Of a DNA stretch of 56,130 nucleotides, positions 8,543 through 17,700 are shown piece after piece. The stretch's first letter is position 1. Every line of letters starts with the position of its first letter. Made by a program: the position numbers and the translations under genes. The DNA comes from JAEUNJ01 sp052035955 (GTDB lineage Bacteria; Pseudomonadota; Gammaproteobacteria; Burkholderiales; Rhodocyclaceae): positions 1-56,130 of the forward strand of contig JBPOHD010000009.1 in assembly GCA_052035955.1 (NCBI GenBank). Direction: 5' to 3'. A model generated the notes under the pieces. It had not been told where the DNA came from, made no database searches, and saw only the letters and a program-made list of their open reading frames with translations.

Positions 8543-8953
8543 ATGAAAATCCCCGTCATCGTCGCCGCCCTGCTCGGCGCCGCCTCGGCCGCCGCCGAGA
8601 CGCCGCAGCAGATCCTCGCCGGCTACGCCGCGGAAGCGGCGCGGCAGCAAGCCGGCTTCAAGCCCTCCGCGAAGGACGGCGCGGAAATCTTCGGACGCCG
8701 GTTCGCCCACTCGACGTCCATGCCCCAGTGCGTCTCCTGCCACACGGAGAACCCGTCGCGCGCCGGCCGCCACGCGGTCACCGGCAAGGACATCAAGCCC
8801 CTGGCGCCGTCGGCCAACGGGGCCCGCCTCACCGATGCGGCCAAGGTGGAGAAATGGTTCGGCCGCAACTGCCGGGAGGTCACCGGCCGGGATTGCAGCG
8901 CCGCCGAGAAGGCCCACGTGCTGCAATACCTGATCGAGGCGGGTTCGACATGA
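8543..8953 (+). CDS. DUF1924 cytochrome c (SHP, sphaeroides heme protein family)
   Basis: This 136-residue exported monoheme c-type cytochrome has a signal peptide at about 1-18 and a CVSCH heme site (C63, C66, H67). The downstream part holds two further Cys (in RNCREV and RDCSAA), which in SHP form a disulfide, and an Asn in SANGARLTD that could be the unusual distal Asn ligand of SHP. SHP proteins bind oxygen or small ligands and receive electrons from a diheme cytochrome. The next two genes, DHC and cytochrome b, complete the known shp-dhc-cytb trio. The family call is confident; the physiological role of SHP is not settled. Confidence 0.87.
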   Translation: MKIPVIVAALLGAASAAAETPQQILAGYAAEAARQQAGFKPSAKDGAEIFGRRFAHSTSMPQCVSCHTENPSRAGRHAVTGKDIKPLAPSANGARLTDAAKVEKWFGRNCREVTGRDCSAAEKAHVLQYLIEAGST

Positions 8954-9447
8954 GCCGCGGTGCGCGTTCCGTCGGAAGTGCGGTCCTGGCGACGATCTCC
9001 CTGGCGACGAGCGGGCCCGCCCTGGCCGACCGGCTGCCCATGCCGGCCGATGCGCCGCCGTCCTATGCCGCCGAATGCGGCGGCTGCCATCTCGCCTTTC
9101 CGCCTGCCCTGCTGGCGGCCGGGGACTGGCGCCGCGTCATGGCCCAGCTCAGGGAGCACTACGGGACCGACGCCAGCGTGTCGGACAAGCTCGACCGGGA
9201 ACTCTCCGCCTTCCTCGTCCGGGAGGCCGGCAGTCTGGCCCGGCTCGGCGGCGCCGGCGACCCGCCGCGGCTGACCGGCACGAACTGGTTCCGGCGCGAG
9301 CACCGCAAGGTCGGCCCGGAAGTCTGGCGCGATCCGCGCGTCAAGAGCGCCGCCAATTGCGCCGCCTGCCACCCGGGCGCCGAACAGGGAAGCTATCGCG
9401 AACGGGAACTGCGGGTTCCCGGCTATTCGAGGAGGGACGAACGATGA
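8950..9447 (+). CDS. Diheme cytochrome c (DHC)
   Basis: This 165-residue periplasmic protein has a signal peptide (about 1-26) and two heme-attachment sites, CGGCH (C43-H47) near the mature N-terminus and CAACH (C137-H141) near the C-terminus. This is the layout of the DHC family, the electron donor to SHP. The ATG at 8950 overlaps the TGA of the SHP gene by 4 nt, and its own TGA overlaps the cytochrome b ATG in the same way, so the three are translated as a coupled unit. DHC is expected to pass electrons from the membrane cytochrome b to SHP. Confidence 0.88.
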   Translation: MSRGARSVGSAVLATISLATSGPALADRLPMPADAPPSYAAECGGCHLAFPPALLAAGDWRRVMAQLREHYGTDASVSDKLDRELSAFLVREAGSLARLGGAGDPPRLTGTNWFRREHRKVGPEVWRDPRVKSAANCAACHPGAEQGSYRERELRVPGYSRRDER

Positions 9448-10049
9448 ACGGAATACTCGTTTGGGATTTGCCGGTGCGCCTCGGCCACTGGCTCATGGTC
9501 GGCGGGTTCGCGCTGGCCTGGCTGACCAGCGAAAGCGAGAGCTGGCGGCTGGTGCACGCGGTATCGGGCAGCCTGGTGGTCGGGGCCGCGGCCTTCCGGC
9601 TGGTCTGGGGCCTGGTCGGCACGCGGCACGCCCTCTTCGCGGACTTCGTGCGCGGACCGTCGGCGGCGTGGCGCTACCTGAAAAGCCTGCTGGGGCCGGC
9701 GCCGGTCCACACCACGGGGCACAATCCGGCCGGCGGCTACGCCATCCTGGCCCTGCTCGGCCTGGCCCTGGTGGCCGGCGCCAGCGGCTGGCTCGTCTAC
9801 CAGGACCTGGGCGGCGAATGGCTGGAGGAGGTTCACGAGGCCATCGCCGCGACCATGCTGGCCGTGGTCGGCGTCCATGTGGCCGGCGTGGCGATCGGCA
9901 GCCTGGTGCACCGGGAGAACCTGGTGCGTGCCATGGTGACCGGCCGCAAGTCCGGCCAGCCGGGCGAGGCGATAGACGGCGTCCGCCCCATGGCGGCGGT
10001 GGTGCTGGTCCTCTTCGTGGCGGCGGTGGCCTGGTGGCTGGCACGATGA
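9444..10049 (+). CDS. Cytochrome b561-type membrane protein
   Basis: This 201-residue integral membrane protein has four to five hydrophobic segments. Histidines are placed as in Ni,Fe-hydrogenase/b561-type cytochromes b: LGHWLM near residue 14, LVHAVSG near 37, EVHEAIA near 132 and VGVHVAG near 146, giving two likely bis-His heme pairs. It presumably oxidises quinol and feeds DHC and then SHP. It starts at the ATG overlapping the DHC stop. The SHP-DHC-cytochrome b set followed by a two-component system is a recurrent arrangement. Confidence 0.88.
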   Translation: MNGILVWDLPVRLGHWLMVGGFALAWLTSESESWRLVHAVSGSLVVGAAAFRLVWGLVGTRHALFADFVRGPSAAWRYLKSLLGPAPVHTTGHNPAGGYAILALLGLALVAGASGWLVYQDLGGEWLEEVHEAIAATMLAVVGVHVAGVAIGSLVHRENLVRAMVTGRKSGQPGEAIDGVRPMAAVVLVLFVAAVAWWLAR

Positions 10050-10125
10050 CGCCGTCGGCGGCCGGGAACGCCGCCGGACCGGCCGACCGCCTACAATCCC
10101 GAAGCCTTCCTGCCGGAGTACCCGC

Positions 10126-10794
10126 ATGCGCATCCTGCTGGTCGAAGACGATCCCCTGCTCGGCGACGGCCTGGCCGTGGGCTTGCGACAGTCCGGCTTC
10201 GCCGTCGATTGGGTGAAGGACGGAACGGCCGCGGACCGGGCCCTGAAGTCCGAGCCCTTCGACCTGCTGGTACTCGACCTCGGCCTGCCGCAACTCTCCG
10301 GAATGGAAGTGCTGCGCCGCCTGCGCAGCCGTGGCCAGGCCCTGCCGGTGTTGATCCTCACCGCCCGGGATGCCACCGGTGACAAGGTAGACGGCCTCGA
10401 CGCGGGGGCCGACGACTACCTCGTCAAGCCGGTGGACCTGGACGAACTGGCGGCCCGGGTGCGGGCCCTGGCGCGGCGGGCCGCCGGGCGGGCGGCCCCC
10501 GAGATCCGCCACGGCGACATCGCCCTGGATCCCGCCGCCCGGCGGGTCAGCCGTGCCGGCGAGACGGTGGAACTGTCCACGCGGGAGTTCGCCCTGCTGG
10601 TGGCATTGCTCGAGAACACCGGCCGCGTGATGACCCGCGCCCAGCTCGAGAACACCCTTTACGGCTGGGGCGAGGAACCGGACAGCAACGCCCTCGAGGT
10701 GCATATCCACCACCTGCGCCGCAAGCTCGGCGCCGACCTGATCCGCACCCTGCGCGGCGTCGGCTACCTGGTGGAGAAGGTGCCTGCGCCATGA
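10126..10794 (+). CDS. OmpR-family response regulator (QseB/PmrA-like)
   Basis: This 222-residue regulator has an N-terminal receiver domain (acidic pair E8-D9-D10, phospho-acceptor D51 in LVLDLGLPQ, Lys in DYLVKPVD) and a C-terminal winged-helix DNA-binding domain (about 125-220, ending LRRKLGADLIRTLRGVGYLVEK). The short length and the EDDPLLGDGL start are typical of the QseB/PmrA branch. A TACAAT -10-like hexamer lies at 10092-10097, ahead of the ATG at 10126. Its TGA overlaps the kinase ATG. The TTAA arrays at 453-467 and 8461-8497 are its most likely operators. Confidence 0.9.
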   Translation: MRILLVEDDPLLGDGLAVGLRQSGFAVDWVKDGTAADRALKSEPFDLLVLDLGLPQLSGMEVLRRLRSRGQALPVLILTARDATGDKVDGLDAGADDYLVKPVDLDELAARVRALARRAAGRAAPEIRHGDIALDPAARRVSRAGETVELSTREFALLVALLENTGRVMTRAQLENTLYGWGEEPDSNALEVHIHHLRRKLGADLIRTLRGVGYLVEKVPAP

Positions 10795-12131
10795 CGACGC
10801 GCTGGTTCTCCCTGCGCCAGCGGCTCCTGGCCATGCTGCTCGGCGGCATGGCGGCCTGCTGGCTGGTCACCCTCGCCTGGAGCTTCGCCGACGCCCACCA
10901 CGAGATCGACGAGCTGTTCGACGCCCAACTGGCCCAGACCGCCCAGGCCCTGCTGGCCATCAGCCGCCGGCACGGCGACCACGAGATCGAATCCCTGGAA
11001 GGGCGGCTCCATCCTTACCAGCGCAGCCTGGCCTTCCAGATCTGGCACCGCGACGGCGAACTCCTGCTGCGCTCGCCCAACGCCCCGACCGGGCCCCTGG
11101 CGCAGGCGGACGGCTTCTCGGAAACGGACGGTCCGGCGGGCCACTGGCGCCTCTACACCCAGTGGGACGAAAAGCGGCGCCACCAGGTCCAGGTGGCCGA
11201 ACGCCATGACGCCAGGGACGAGCTGACCGGCCAGATCGCCCTGCGCCTCCTGATGCCGGCGCTCCTCGGCCTGCCCCTGCTGGGCGCCTGGGCCTGGCTG
11301 GCGACGCGGCAGGGCCTGGCGCCCCTCGATGCCGTCGCGAGGCAGATCGCGGCCCGGGAGCCGGACCGCCTGCATCCCCTGGAACCCAGCGAGGCACCGG
11401 AGGAGATCCGTCCGCTCGTGGACTCCCTGAATGCCCTGTTCGGACGGGTGGAGCAGGCCCTGGAGGCCGAGCGGCGCTTCACCGCCGACGCGGCCCACGA
11501 ATTGCGCACGCCCCTGGCCGCCCTGGCCGCCCAGGCCCAGGTGGCCTGGCGGGCCCGCGACGAGGCGGAGCGGCGCCATGCCATGGAGCTGCTGGAGGCC
11601 GGGACGACGCGCGCAGCGCGGCTGGTGGACCAGTTGCTGACCCTGGCCCGCCTGGACCCGCAGCAGGCGCGAATCCGCGAAGGTCGGGTGGCCCTGGACC
11701 GCCTGGCCGAGGAGGTCTGCGCGGCCGCCGGCTCCCTCGCCGTGGAGCGTCGGACGACACTGGAACTGGACGCCGAGCCGGCGACCGTGGCCGGCAATCC
11801 GGACATGCTGCGCATCCTGCTGCGCAACCTGGTGGACAACGCGCTGCGCTACACGCCCGGGGGCGGCAACGTCCAGGTCCGCGTCCACCCGACGCCCGGC
11901 GGCGCCCGCCTGGAGATCTCCGACAACGGCCCCGGCATCCCCCAGGCCGAGCGGGACGCGGTTTTCCAGCGCTTCCACCGCCTCGCCGGGCAGGAAACCG
12001 AGGGCAGCGGCCTGGGCCTGTCCATCGTCGCCCGCATCGCCGAACTGCACGGCGCACGGGTCGCCCTCGACGAGGGGGCGGCCGGCGGCCTGCGGGTCCG
12101 GGTGGAGTTCGCGGCAGCCCGGCCGGGATAG
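10791..12131 (+). CDS. Sensor histidine kinase (QseC/PmrB-like)
   Basis: This 446-residue membrane kinase starts at an ATG overlapping the regulator stop (ATGA). It has TM1 at about 13-32, a periplasmic domain at about 33-150, TM2 at about 153-172, a HAMP-like linker, a HisKA domain with FTADAAHELRTPLA (H236), and an HATPase domain with N, D-x-G and G-x-G boxes (LVDNALRYTP, DNGPGI, GSGLGLS). The periplasmic part is rich in His and acidic residues (HHEID, HGDHEIE), which could serve metal or proton sensing, but this is only suggestive. It would phosphorylate the neighbouring regulator. Confidence 0.9.
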   Translation: MTTRWFSLRQRLLAMLLGGMAACWLVTLAWSFADAHHEIDELFDAQLAQTAQALLAISRRHGDHEIESLEGRLHPYQRSLAFQIWHRDGELLLRSPNAPTGPLAQADGFSETDGPAGHWRLYTQWDEKRRHQVQVAERHDARDELTGQIALRLLMPALLGLPLLGAWAWLATRQGLAPLDAVARQIAAREPDRLHPLEPSEAPEEIRPLVDSLNALFGRVEQALEAERRFTADAAHELRTPLAALAAQAQVAWRARDEAERRHAMELLEAGTTRAARLVDQLLTLARLDPQQARIREGRVALDRLAEEVCAAAGSLAVERRTTLELDAEPATVAGNPDMLRILLRNLVDNALRYTPGGGNVQVRVHPTPGGARLEISDNGPGIPQAERDAVFQRFHRLAGQETEGSGLGLSIVARIAELHGARVALDEGAAGGLRVRVEFAAARPG

Positions 12132-12243
12132 CCGGGACCGGAGGGCAGTACGCCCCGCATTCCCCAGGCGGAAAGGCCCGGCGCCAGCGTCTGGACACCG
12201 GACCCTGCTTGTCCGGCCAACGGTGCCCGAATCTGCAACTCGT

Positions 12244-12257
12244 TTGATCTGCGTCAA
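12244..12257 (+). promoter_or_regulatory. FNR/ANR-like box upstream of the Mrp-Mbx operon
   Basis: TTGAT-CTGC-GTCAA at 12244-12257 matches the FNR/ANR/DNR palindrome TTGAT-N4-ATCAA at nine of ten positions. A -10-like TAGAAT lies at 12291-12296, immediately before the ATG at 12303. The centre of the box is 43 bp upstream of the -10 centre, which is not the standard class II spacing, so activation geometry is uncertain. It suggests oxygen-limited control of the complex. Confidence 0.5.
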
Positions 12258-12302
12258 CCCTCGCGCCGGCGACTTACTGCGTTGCAGCATTAGAATAATC
12301 TA

Positions 12303-12830
12303 ATGCACGAATACTCCAGTTCCACTCCGGTTGCAGCGGCCCGGAGCAGTTTTGCCCCCGTCTTTCTCTCCTTGTTCCTGTTCTGGCTGCTCCTGAACGG
12401 CTCGCTGGCCGTGGACGTGTTGGTCGTCGGGGTCGCCGCCAGCGCGGCGATCGCCGCCGCGTTCCGCAATCGCCTCGGCTGGTTTTCCGGCTTGCGGCTG
12501 ACGCCGAAGGCGTTGGCGACGACCGTCGCCTACGTCTTCTACTACCTCAAGGAACTCGTCAAATCGAACGTCAATGTCGCGGCCATCGTGCTGTCGCCGG
12601 ACCTGCCGGTCAAGCCGGGCATCGTGACGGTGCGCACCCGGCTGAAGTCGGCGATGGGCCGCATGCTCCTGGCCAACTCGATCACGCTGACGCCGGGCAC
12701 GCTGACGGTCGCCCTGGACGGCGACGAGTTGCACATCCACTGGGTGACGGTGGATTCGCCGGACATCGAAGCGGCGACCCAGGCCATCGTCGCCGGCTTC
12801 GAGCGCTATCTCGAGGTGATGTATGGTTGA
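12303..12830 (+). CDS. mnhE: Mrp-type antiporter subunit E-like (MnhE / MbxA position)
   Basis: This 175-residue membrane protein has two to three N-terminal hydrophobic segments (FLSLFLFWLLLNGSLAVDVLVVG at about 24-46) and the MnhE cytosolic signature AMGRMLLANSITLTPGTLTVALDGDELHIHWV. It is the first gene of the complex and overlaps mnhF by 8 bp. The ATG at 12303 has no Shine-Dalgarno and sits directly behind a TAGAAT hexamer. Either the mRNA is leaderless or translation starts a little later; MnhE proteins usually begin close to the first membrane helix. Confidence 0.88.
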   Translation: MHEYSSSTPVAAARSSFAPVFLSLFLFWLLLNGSLAVDVLVVGVAASAAIAAAFRNRLGWFSGLRLTPKALATTVAYVFYYLKELVKSNVNVAAIVLSPDLPVKPGIVTVRTRLKSAMGRMLLANSITLTPGTLTVALDGDELHIHWVTVDSPDIEAATQAIVAGFERYLEVMYG

Positions 12831-13083
12831 TTTCCTGGTCGTCCTCGCCGCCATGCTCGCCGGCACCGCCTTCCTGCTGGCGCTGTGGCGCTTCCTCGTC
12901 GGGCCGTCGGACGCAGACCGCGTGGTGGCCTTCGACACGCTGACCGTCATCGGGATCTCCGGCATCGTGCTGGTGGCCTTCCTCGAAGGGCGCGGCATCT
13001 ACCTGGACGTGGCACTGGTCTATGCGCTGCTCTCCTTCCTCGGCGTGATCGTGGTCGCGCGGCACCTGGAGCGCGGGCTGTGA
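12823..13083 (+). CDS. mnhF: Mrp-type antiporter subunit F-like (MnhF / MbxB position)
   Basis: This 86-residue protein has three membrane helices and the MnhF signature WRFLVGPSDADRVVAFDTLTVIGI. It overlaps mnhE by 8 bp and shares one nucleotide with the next start (TGATG). In Mrp, Mbh and Mbs complexes this small subunit belongs to the sodium-linked part of the membrane arm. No unusual features are visible. Confidence 0.9.
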   Translation: MVDFLVVLAAMLAGTAFLLALWRFLVGPSDADRVVAFDTLTVIGISGIVLVAFLEGRGIYLDVALVYALLSFLGVIVVARHLERGL

Positions 13084-13406
13084 TGGAAGTGGTCGGGGGC
13101 CTCCTGCTCGTCGCCGGCGCCGCGTTCCTGTTGCTGGGCGGGTTGGGCCTGGTCCGCATGCCGGACGTATTCAACCGCATACAGGCGGGGACCAAGGCAA
13201 CCACGCTGGGCACGCTGCTGACGCTGGCGGGCTTCGCCTGCCTGCGCCCGGACTGGGCGCTGAAGTTGTTCCTGATCGGCCTGTTCGTGCTGTTCACCAA
13301 CCCGCTCTCCTCGCAGGTGCTGGCCCGCGCCGCCCATCGCAGCGGAATTCGCATGACCCGCCGGACCACCGTCGATACCCTCGACGAGCAGGAGTCGCGC
13401 ACGTGA
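13083..13406 (+). CDS. mnhG: Mrp-type antiporter subunit G-like (MnhG / MbxC position)
   Basis: This 107-residue protein with three membrane helices carries the MnhG signature LGLVRMPDVFNRIQAGTKATTLG. The ATG at 13083 overlaps the mnhF stop by one nucleotide, and the stop overlaps the next GTG (GTGA). The polar C-terminal tail of about 25 residues is longer than the membrane core requires. It is part of the E-F-G block that opens mbx/mbh-type operons. Confidence 0.9.
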   Translation: MEVVGGLLLVAGAAFLLLGGLGLVRMPDVFNRIQAGTKATTLGTLLTLAGFACLRPDWALKLFLIGLFVLFTNPLSSQVLARAAHRSGIRMTRRTTVDTLDEQESRT

Positions 13407-13669
13407 GCCACCTGCTGCCCTGGCTGACCGGCCTGCTCTGCCTGGCCATGCTGGCCGGCGCCGTGGTGGCGGTACGCGCCACCGGCACGGCCATCGCCAT
13501 CCTCGCCTCGGGGCTGGTCAGCCTGATGGCCTCGGTGCTGTTCCTGATCATGGCCTCGCCCGACGTGGCGATGACCGAAGCCGCCATCGGCAGCGGACTC
13601 ACCACTTTCCTGCTGTTCTTCGTGCTCGGCCGCGTGCGCAGCGGCGATGCGGGAGAGGACAATGGTTAA
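13403..13669 (+). CDS. DUF4040 / MbhD-like membrane subunit
   Basis: This 88-residue protein, starting at GTG, has three membrane helices and the DUF4040/MbhD signature LMASVLFLIMASPDVAMTEAAIGSGLTTFLLFFVLGR. In Mrp antiporters this module is part of the MrpA C-terminus; in Mbh and Mbx complexes it is a separate subunit, as here. It overlaps the genes on both sides by 4 to 8 bp, consistent with strict translational coupling. Confidence 0.85.
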   Translation: MSHLLPWLTGLLCLAMLAGAVVAVRATGTAIAILASGLVSLMASVLFLIMASPDVAMTEAAIGSGLTTFLLFFVLGRVRSGDAGEDNG

Positions 13670-14354
13670 GCGGCTCATCGCCCTGGCCCTGCTGGCAGCC
13701 TTCGGCGCGGTCTTCCTGACGCTGCTGCTCGGCTACACCCCGGACGCCGAGCTCAACCAGACCGCGCGTTACTACGCCGAGCGCACCGCCGCCGACCTGG
13801 GCGCGCCCAACATCGTCACCGCCATCGTCGTCACCTACCGCGGCCTCGATACCCTGGGCGAAGTCACGGTCCTGTTCCTCGCGGCCACCATCGTCGGCCT
13901 GGTGCTGGCCCAGGGAGCGCAGGCGAACCGCCGCCCGCGCGCCCCGGTCGGCGAACTGCTGGCCACCGGCGCCCGCTTCCTGGTGCCCCTGATCCTGCTG
14001 CTCGGCGTCTATGTCTTCGTCAATGGCCACCTCACCCCCGGCGGCGGCTTCCAGGGCGGCGCCATCATCGCCTCCGGTGTGCTGTTGATGCTGCTGGCCG
14101 ATCCGCTGCGTCACTTCAGCCACCAGTTGATCTCGGCCATCGAATCAGTGGCGGGGGTGGCTTACGTCGGCATCGGTCTCGCCGGGCTGTTCCTCGCCGG
14201 CGGCTTCCTCGACAACCGCATCCTGCCACTCGGCCAGTTGGGCGACCTCGCTTCGGCCGGGGCCATCCCGCTGATCTACTCGCTGATCGGCCTCAAGGTC
14301 GGGGCCGAGTTCGCCTCGATGCTGGCCAGCCTCTCCGAAACGGAGGAACTCTGA
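13662..14354 (+). CDS. mnhB: MbhE-MnhB fusion-type membrane subunit
   Basis: This 230-residue protein combines an N-terminal MbhE-like segment (about 1-85, including TAIVVTYRGLDTLGEVTVLFLAA) with a C-terminal MnhB domain (about 90-225) carrying the signature NGHLTPGGGFQGGAIIASG. The start is ATG at 13662; five earlier in-frame codons lie inside the preceding gene. In Mrp systems the MbhE part is at the end of MrpA, in Mbh it is a separate gene, and in Mbx operons D/E/F are variously fused. Its end abuts mnhC. Confidence 0.87.
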   Translation: MVKRLIALALLAAFGAVFLTLLLGYTPDAELNQTARYYAERTAADLGAPNIVTAIVVTYRGLDTLGEVTVLFLAATIVGLVLAQGAQANRRPRAPVGELLATGARFLVPLILLLGVYVFVNGHLTPGGGFQGGAIIASGVLLMLLADPLRHFSHQLISAIESVAGVAYVGIGLAGLFLAGGFLDNRILPLGQLGDLASAGAIPLIYSLIGLKVGAEFASMLASLSETEEL

Positions 14355-14710
14355 TGGCGCACCTGGCCATGGCCACCGGCTTCCTGCTGATCCTGATCGG
14401 TGGCTGGGGTGCCCTCACGCAGCGCAACCTGCTGCGCATGATCGTCGCCTTCGGCGTGGCCGATACCGGGGTCAACATCGTCATCGTCGCCATCGGCCAC
14501 ATGCGCGGCCGCACCGCGCCGATCATCGATGGGGCCGTTGCCGCCGCCGATGCCGTGCAGCGCATCATCGACCCGGTGCCGCAGGCGCTGGTGCTGACCG
14601 CCATCGTCATCGGCCTCGGCGTCACCGCCCTGATGCTGGCCTTTGCCTACAAGCTCTACGAGAAGAAGCGCACGCTCGACATCGCCGGGTTCACGGAGCC
14701 GAAGTGGTAG
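14354..14710 (+). CDS. mnhC: MnhC/NuoK-like membrane subunit (MbxG position)
   Basis: This 118-residue protein with three helices resembles MnhC and NuoK. It has a membrane Glu-free first helix, VADTGVNIVIVAIGH in helix 2 and PVPQALVLTAIVIGLGVTALMLAFAYKLYEKK in helix 3, the typical MnhC ending. It shares one base with the mnhB stop and is followed 4 bp later by the large fused antiporter subunit. Homologues connect the antiporter-like subunits to the NuoH-like subunit. Confidence 0.9.
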   Translation: MAHLAMATGFLLILIGGWGALTQRNLLRMIVAFGVADTGVNIVIVAIGHMRGRTAPIIDGAVAAADAVQRIIDPVPQALVLTAIVIGLGVTALMLAFAYKLYEKKRTLDIAGFTEPKW

Positions 14711-14714
14711 CGCC

Positions 14715-17700
14715 ATGGTGATCGACGCCCTCTACATCCTCGCCGCCGGCCTCGGTTCCGCCTTCCTGCTCGGCGTGCTCGGCGAGCGGCAGAACAACCT
14801 GGCCTACATGATCGCGCTGGGCGCGCTGTCCTTCATGAGCATGGTGTCCGCCATGTGGCTGGTGCTTTTCGTCGCCACCGGTGCCCAGCCCATCGACATC
14901 CTCACCGCCGGCACCCGGCCGCCTTTCGCCATCAACCTGCGCATGGGGCTGATCGAGTCGGCGCTGATGCTGGCGATCAACCTCACCGGCCTGCTCACCG
15001 CGATGCACATGGGCGAGGCGCTGCTGGAAAAGGGCCGCCGTGCCATGGCGGTGCTGCTGGTGGCGATCATGGCGCTGTGCGGCACCGTCCTGACGCGCGA
15101 CATCTTCAACCTGTTCGTGTTCCTGGAACTGATCGCGATCAGCACCGGCGGGCTGTTACTCCTGTCGGACGACGAAAACGCCGTCGCCGCCGGCTTCAAG
15201 TACCTGATCGTCTCCCAGTTCATCTCGATCCTGCTGCTGATCGGCATCGTCTTCGGCTACCACGCCTCCGGCACGCTGAACATCGACGGCATGGCCGCGC
15301 AGGGCACGGCCACGTTTGCCCTCGCATTCTTCCTGATCCTGATCGCCATCGTCGCCGAGCTCAAACCCTTCCCTGCGAACGGCTGGGCGCTCGACATCTA
15401 CGAATCGGCCCACCCCGGCTTCGCCGCCGTCTTTTCCGCCGCCACCGGCACGGCCCTGCTCTTCGCCGCCGACAAGGTGCTGGCCATCGGCGGGCCGGAC
15501 TGGTACCCGGTGGCCACCGGCGTCGGCATCCTGACCTTTGTCGCCTCCAACCTCTTCGCCCTGCCGCAAACCGGCGACCGCCGCCTGCTCGGCTACTCGT
15601 CCATCGCCCAGACCGGCCTGATCCTCGCCGTCATCGGCCAGCAGGACATCCTCGGCGAGCGCTACCTGTTCATCGCCGGCGGCCTGCTGCTGGCGCACGC
15701 CGTGGCCAAGGCCGGGCTGTTCTGGCTTTCCGCCTTCGTCGCCGAACGCCGGCTGACGGCCTGGGCGGCGCTGAAGCAGCGCCCCCTGCTGGTGTTCGCC
15801 TTCGTCACCTTCATCGCCATGCTCACCGGCCTGCCACCCTTCCCCGGCTTTTACGCCAAATGGGAACTGGTGCATGCGCTCGCCGCCGAAGGCCGCCTGG
15901 CCTTGCTGGCACTGATCCTGTTCGGCGCCCTGGTCGAGGCCGGCTACCTGTTCCGCTGGTTCGGTTACCTGATCAAGCGCGAGGCCGTCCCGGCGGCCGC
16001 GGGCAGCGCCAACCAGCTGATCCCGGTCGTGTTTGCGGCCCTGGCCGGCTGGGGCCTGGCCTTCGTCTGGGGCCGCCTCTCCGGGCAAGGCAACCTGATG
16101 CTCATGCTGCCGCTGCTCTTCGCGCTGGCCTTCCTGCTGATCGAATGGGCGCCGGCCTGGGCGAAGAACATCGTCGCCATCGGCAGTCTTTCCTACTACT
16201 TCCTCCTGGCCTACGCCGACTACGATCCGCTGCGGCTGATCTTCCTCGTCATCTTCACGCTCGGCGGCGCCATCATCTTCCTCGCCAGCTTCCATGCCCA
16301 CGGCCGCCGCATCGGCTTCTACCCCGCTGCGATGCTGATGTTCGCCGGCATGGTCCAGCTGATCGCCGCCGGCGACAGCTTCGGCTTCTTCGCGGCTTGG
16401 GAACTGCTGACCGTCGGCTCCTACTTCCTGATCCTGCGCGGCAAGGAATCCGAACCGCACGCGCTGTCCTACATCGTCTTCTCGCTCGGCGGCGCCTTCC
16501 TGATCCTGACCGGCTTTGCCCTGGCCGCTGCCGCCGTCCCCGTTGTCGGCAGCCACGACGCCGGCGTGCCAGGTGCGCCGACTTTCCAGATCGCCCGTCT
16601 GGCAGAGCTCGCCCAGCCCGTCGCCCCCTGGGTCTTCCTGTTGCTGGCCATCGGCTTCATGACCAAGACCGCCGCCATCGGCCTGCACATCTGGCTGCCC
16701 GGCGCCCACGCCGAAGCCGAGACCGACGTCTCGCCCATGGTCTCCGGCATCCTGCTCAAGGCCGGCCTCTACGGCCTCTTCGTGCTGCTGATCAACATGG
16801 GCAAGCAGTCGCTCTACGGTGTCGAACTGACCTACGTCATGCTCTGGATCGGCGCCGTCACCGCCCTGCTCGGCAACCTGATGGCCATCTTCCAGGAAGA
16901 CGGCAAGCGCCTGCTGGCCTACTCTTCCATCGGCCAGATGGGTTACGCCCTGTTCGGCCTGGCGTTGATGAACCACCTCGGCTGGCTGATGGCCCTGATG
17001 TTCGTCATCAACCACTATGTCTACAAGTCGATGCTGTTCCTCTCCGTCGGCGGCGTCGCCAAGCGCACCGGCACGCGCGAGATGTACCGCATGGGCGGCC
17101 TGATCACGCTGATGCCCCTGTCCTTCATCGCCGTCCTGATCGGCATCATCGCCATGTCGGGCGTGCCGCCGCTCTCCGGCTTCGGCGGCCGCTGGATCTT
17201 CTACAACGCCATCATGACCGCGGATGCGCGTCTGCCGATGGTCCTGATCTTCCTCTCCGGTCCGATTGCCTTCCTCTACCTTTTCCGCCTGATCCACACC
17301 ATCTTCCTCGGCCAGCTCAAGGACGAACATCGCCGGATCAAGGAGGCGCCGTTCTGGATCGTGCTGCCACAGATGCTGTTCGTCGCCACCCTGCTCGGCG
17401 TCGCCCTCTTCCCGGGCCTGATCCTGCGCCGCGCCGACGCCTACATCGGGCAGTTCTTCCCCGAAGGCGGCCTGAACTGGGACGGGCTCACCATCACCAG
17501 CCCCTTCGGCTGGTGGAACCCGGTGGCGATCATGATCGTCGTCGCCTGCATCTTCGGCCTGATCTTCGCGTGGCTGCTGTTCGTCAATCGCCGTGCGCAG
17601 AAGGTCAAGCAGTTCAACATCGTCTTCTCGGCCGAGCGACCCTACCGCCCCGAGACCACGCACTTCGCCTGGAACTTCTTCGCGCCCTACAGGAAGGCGA

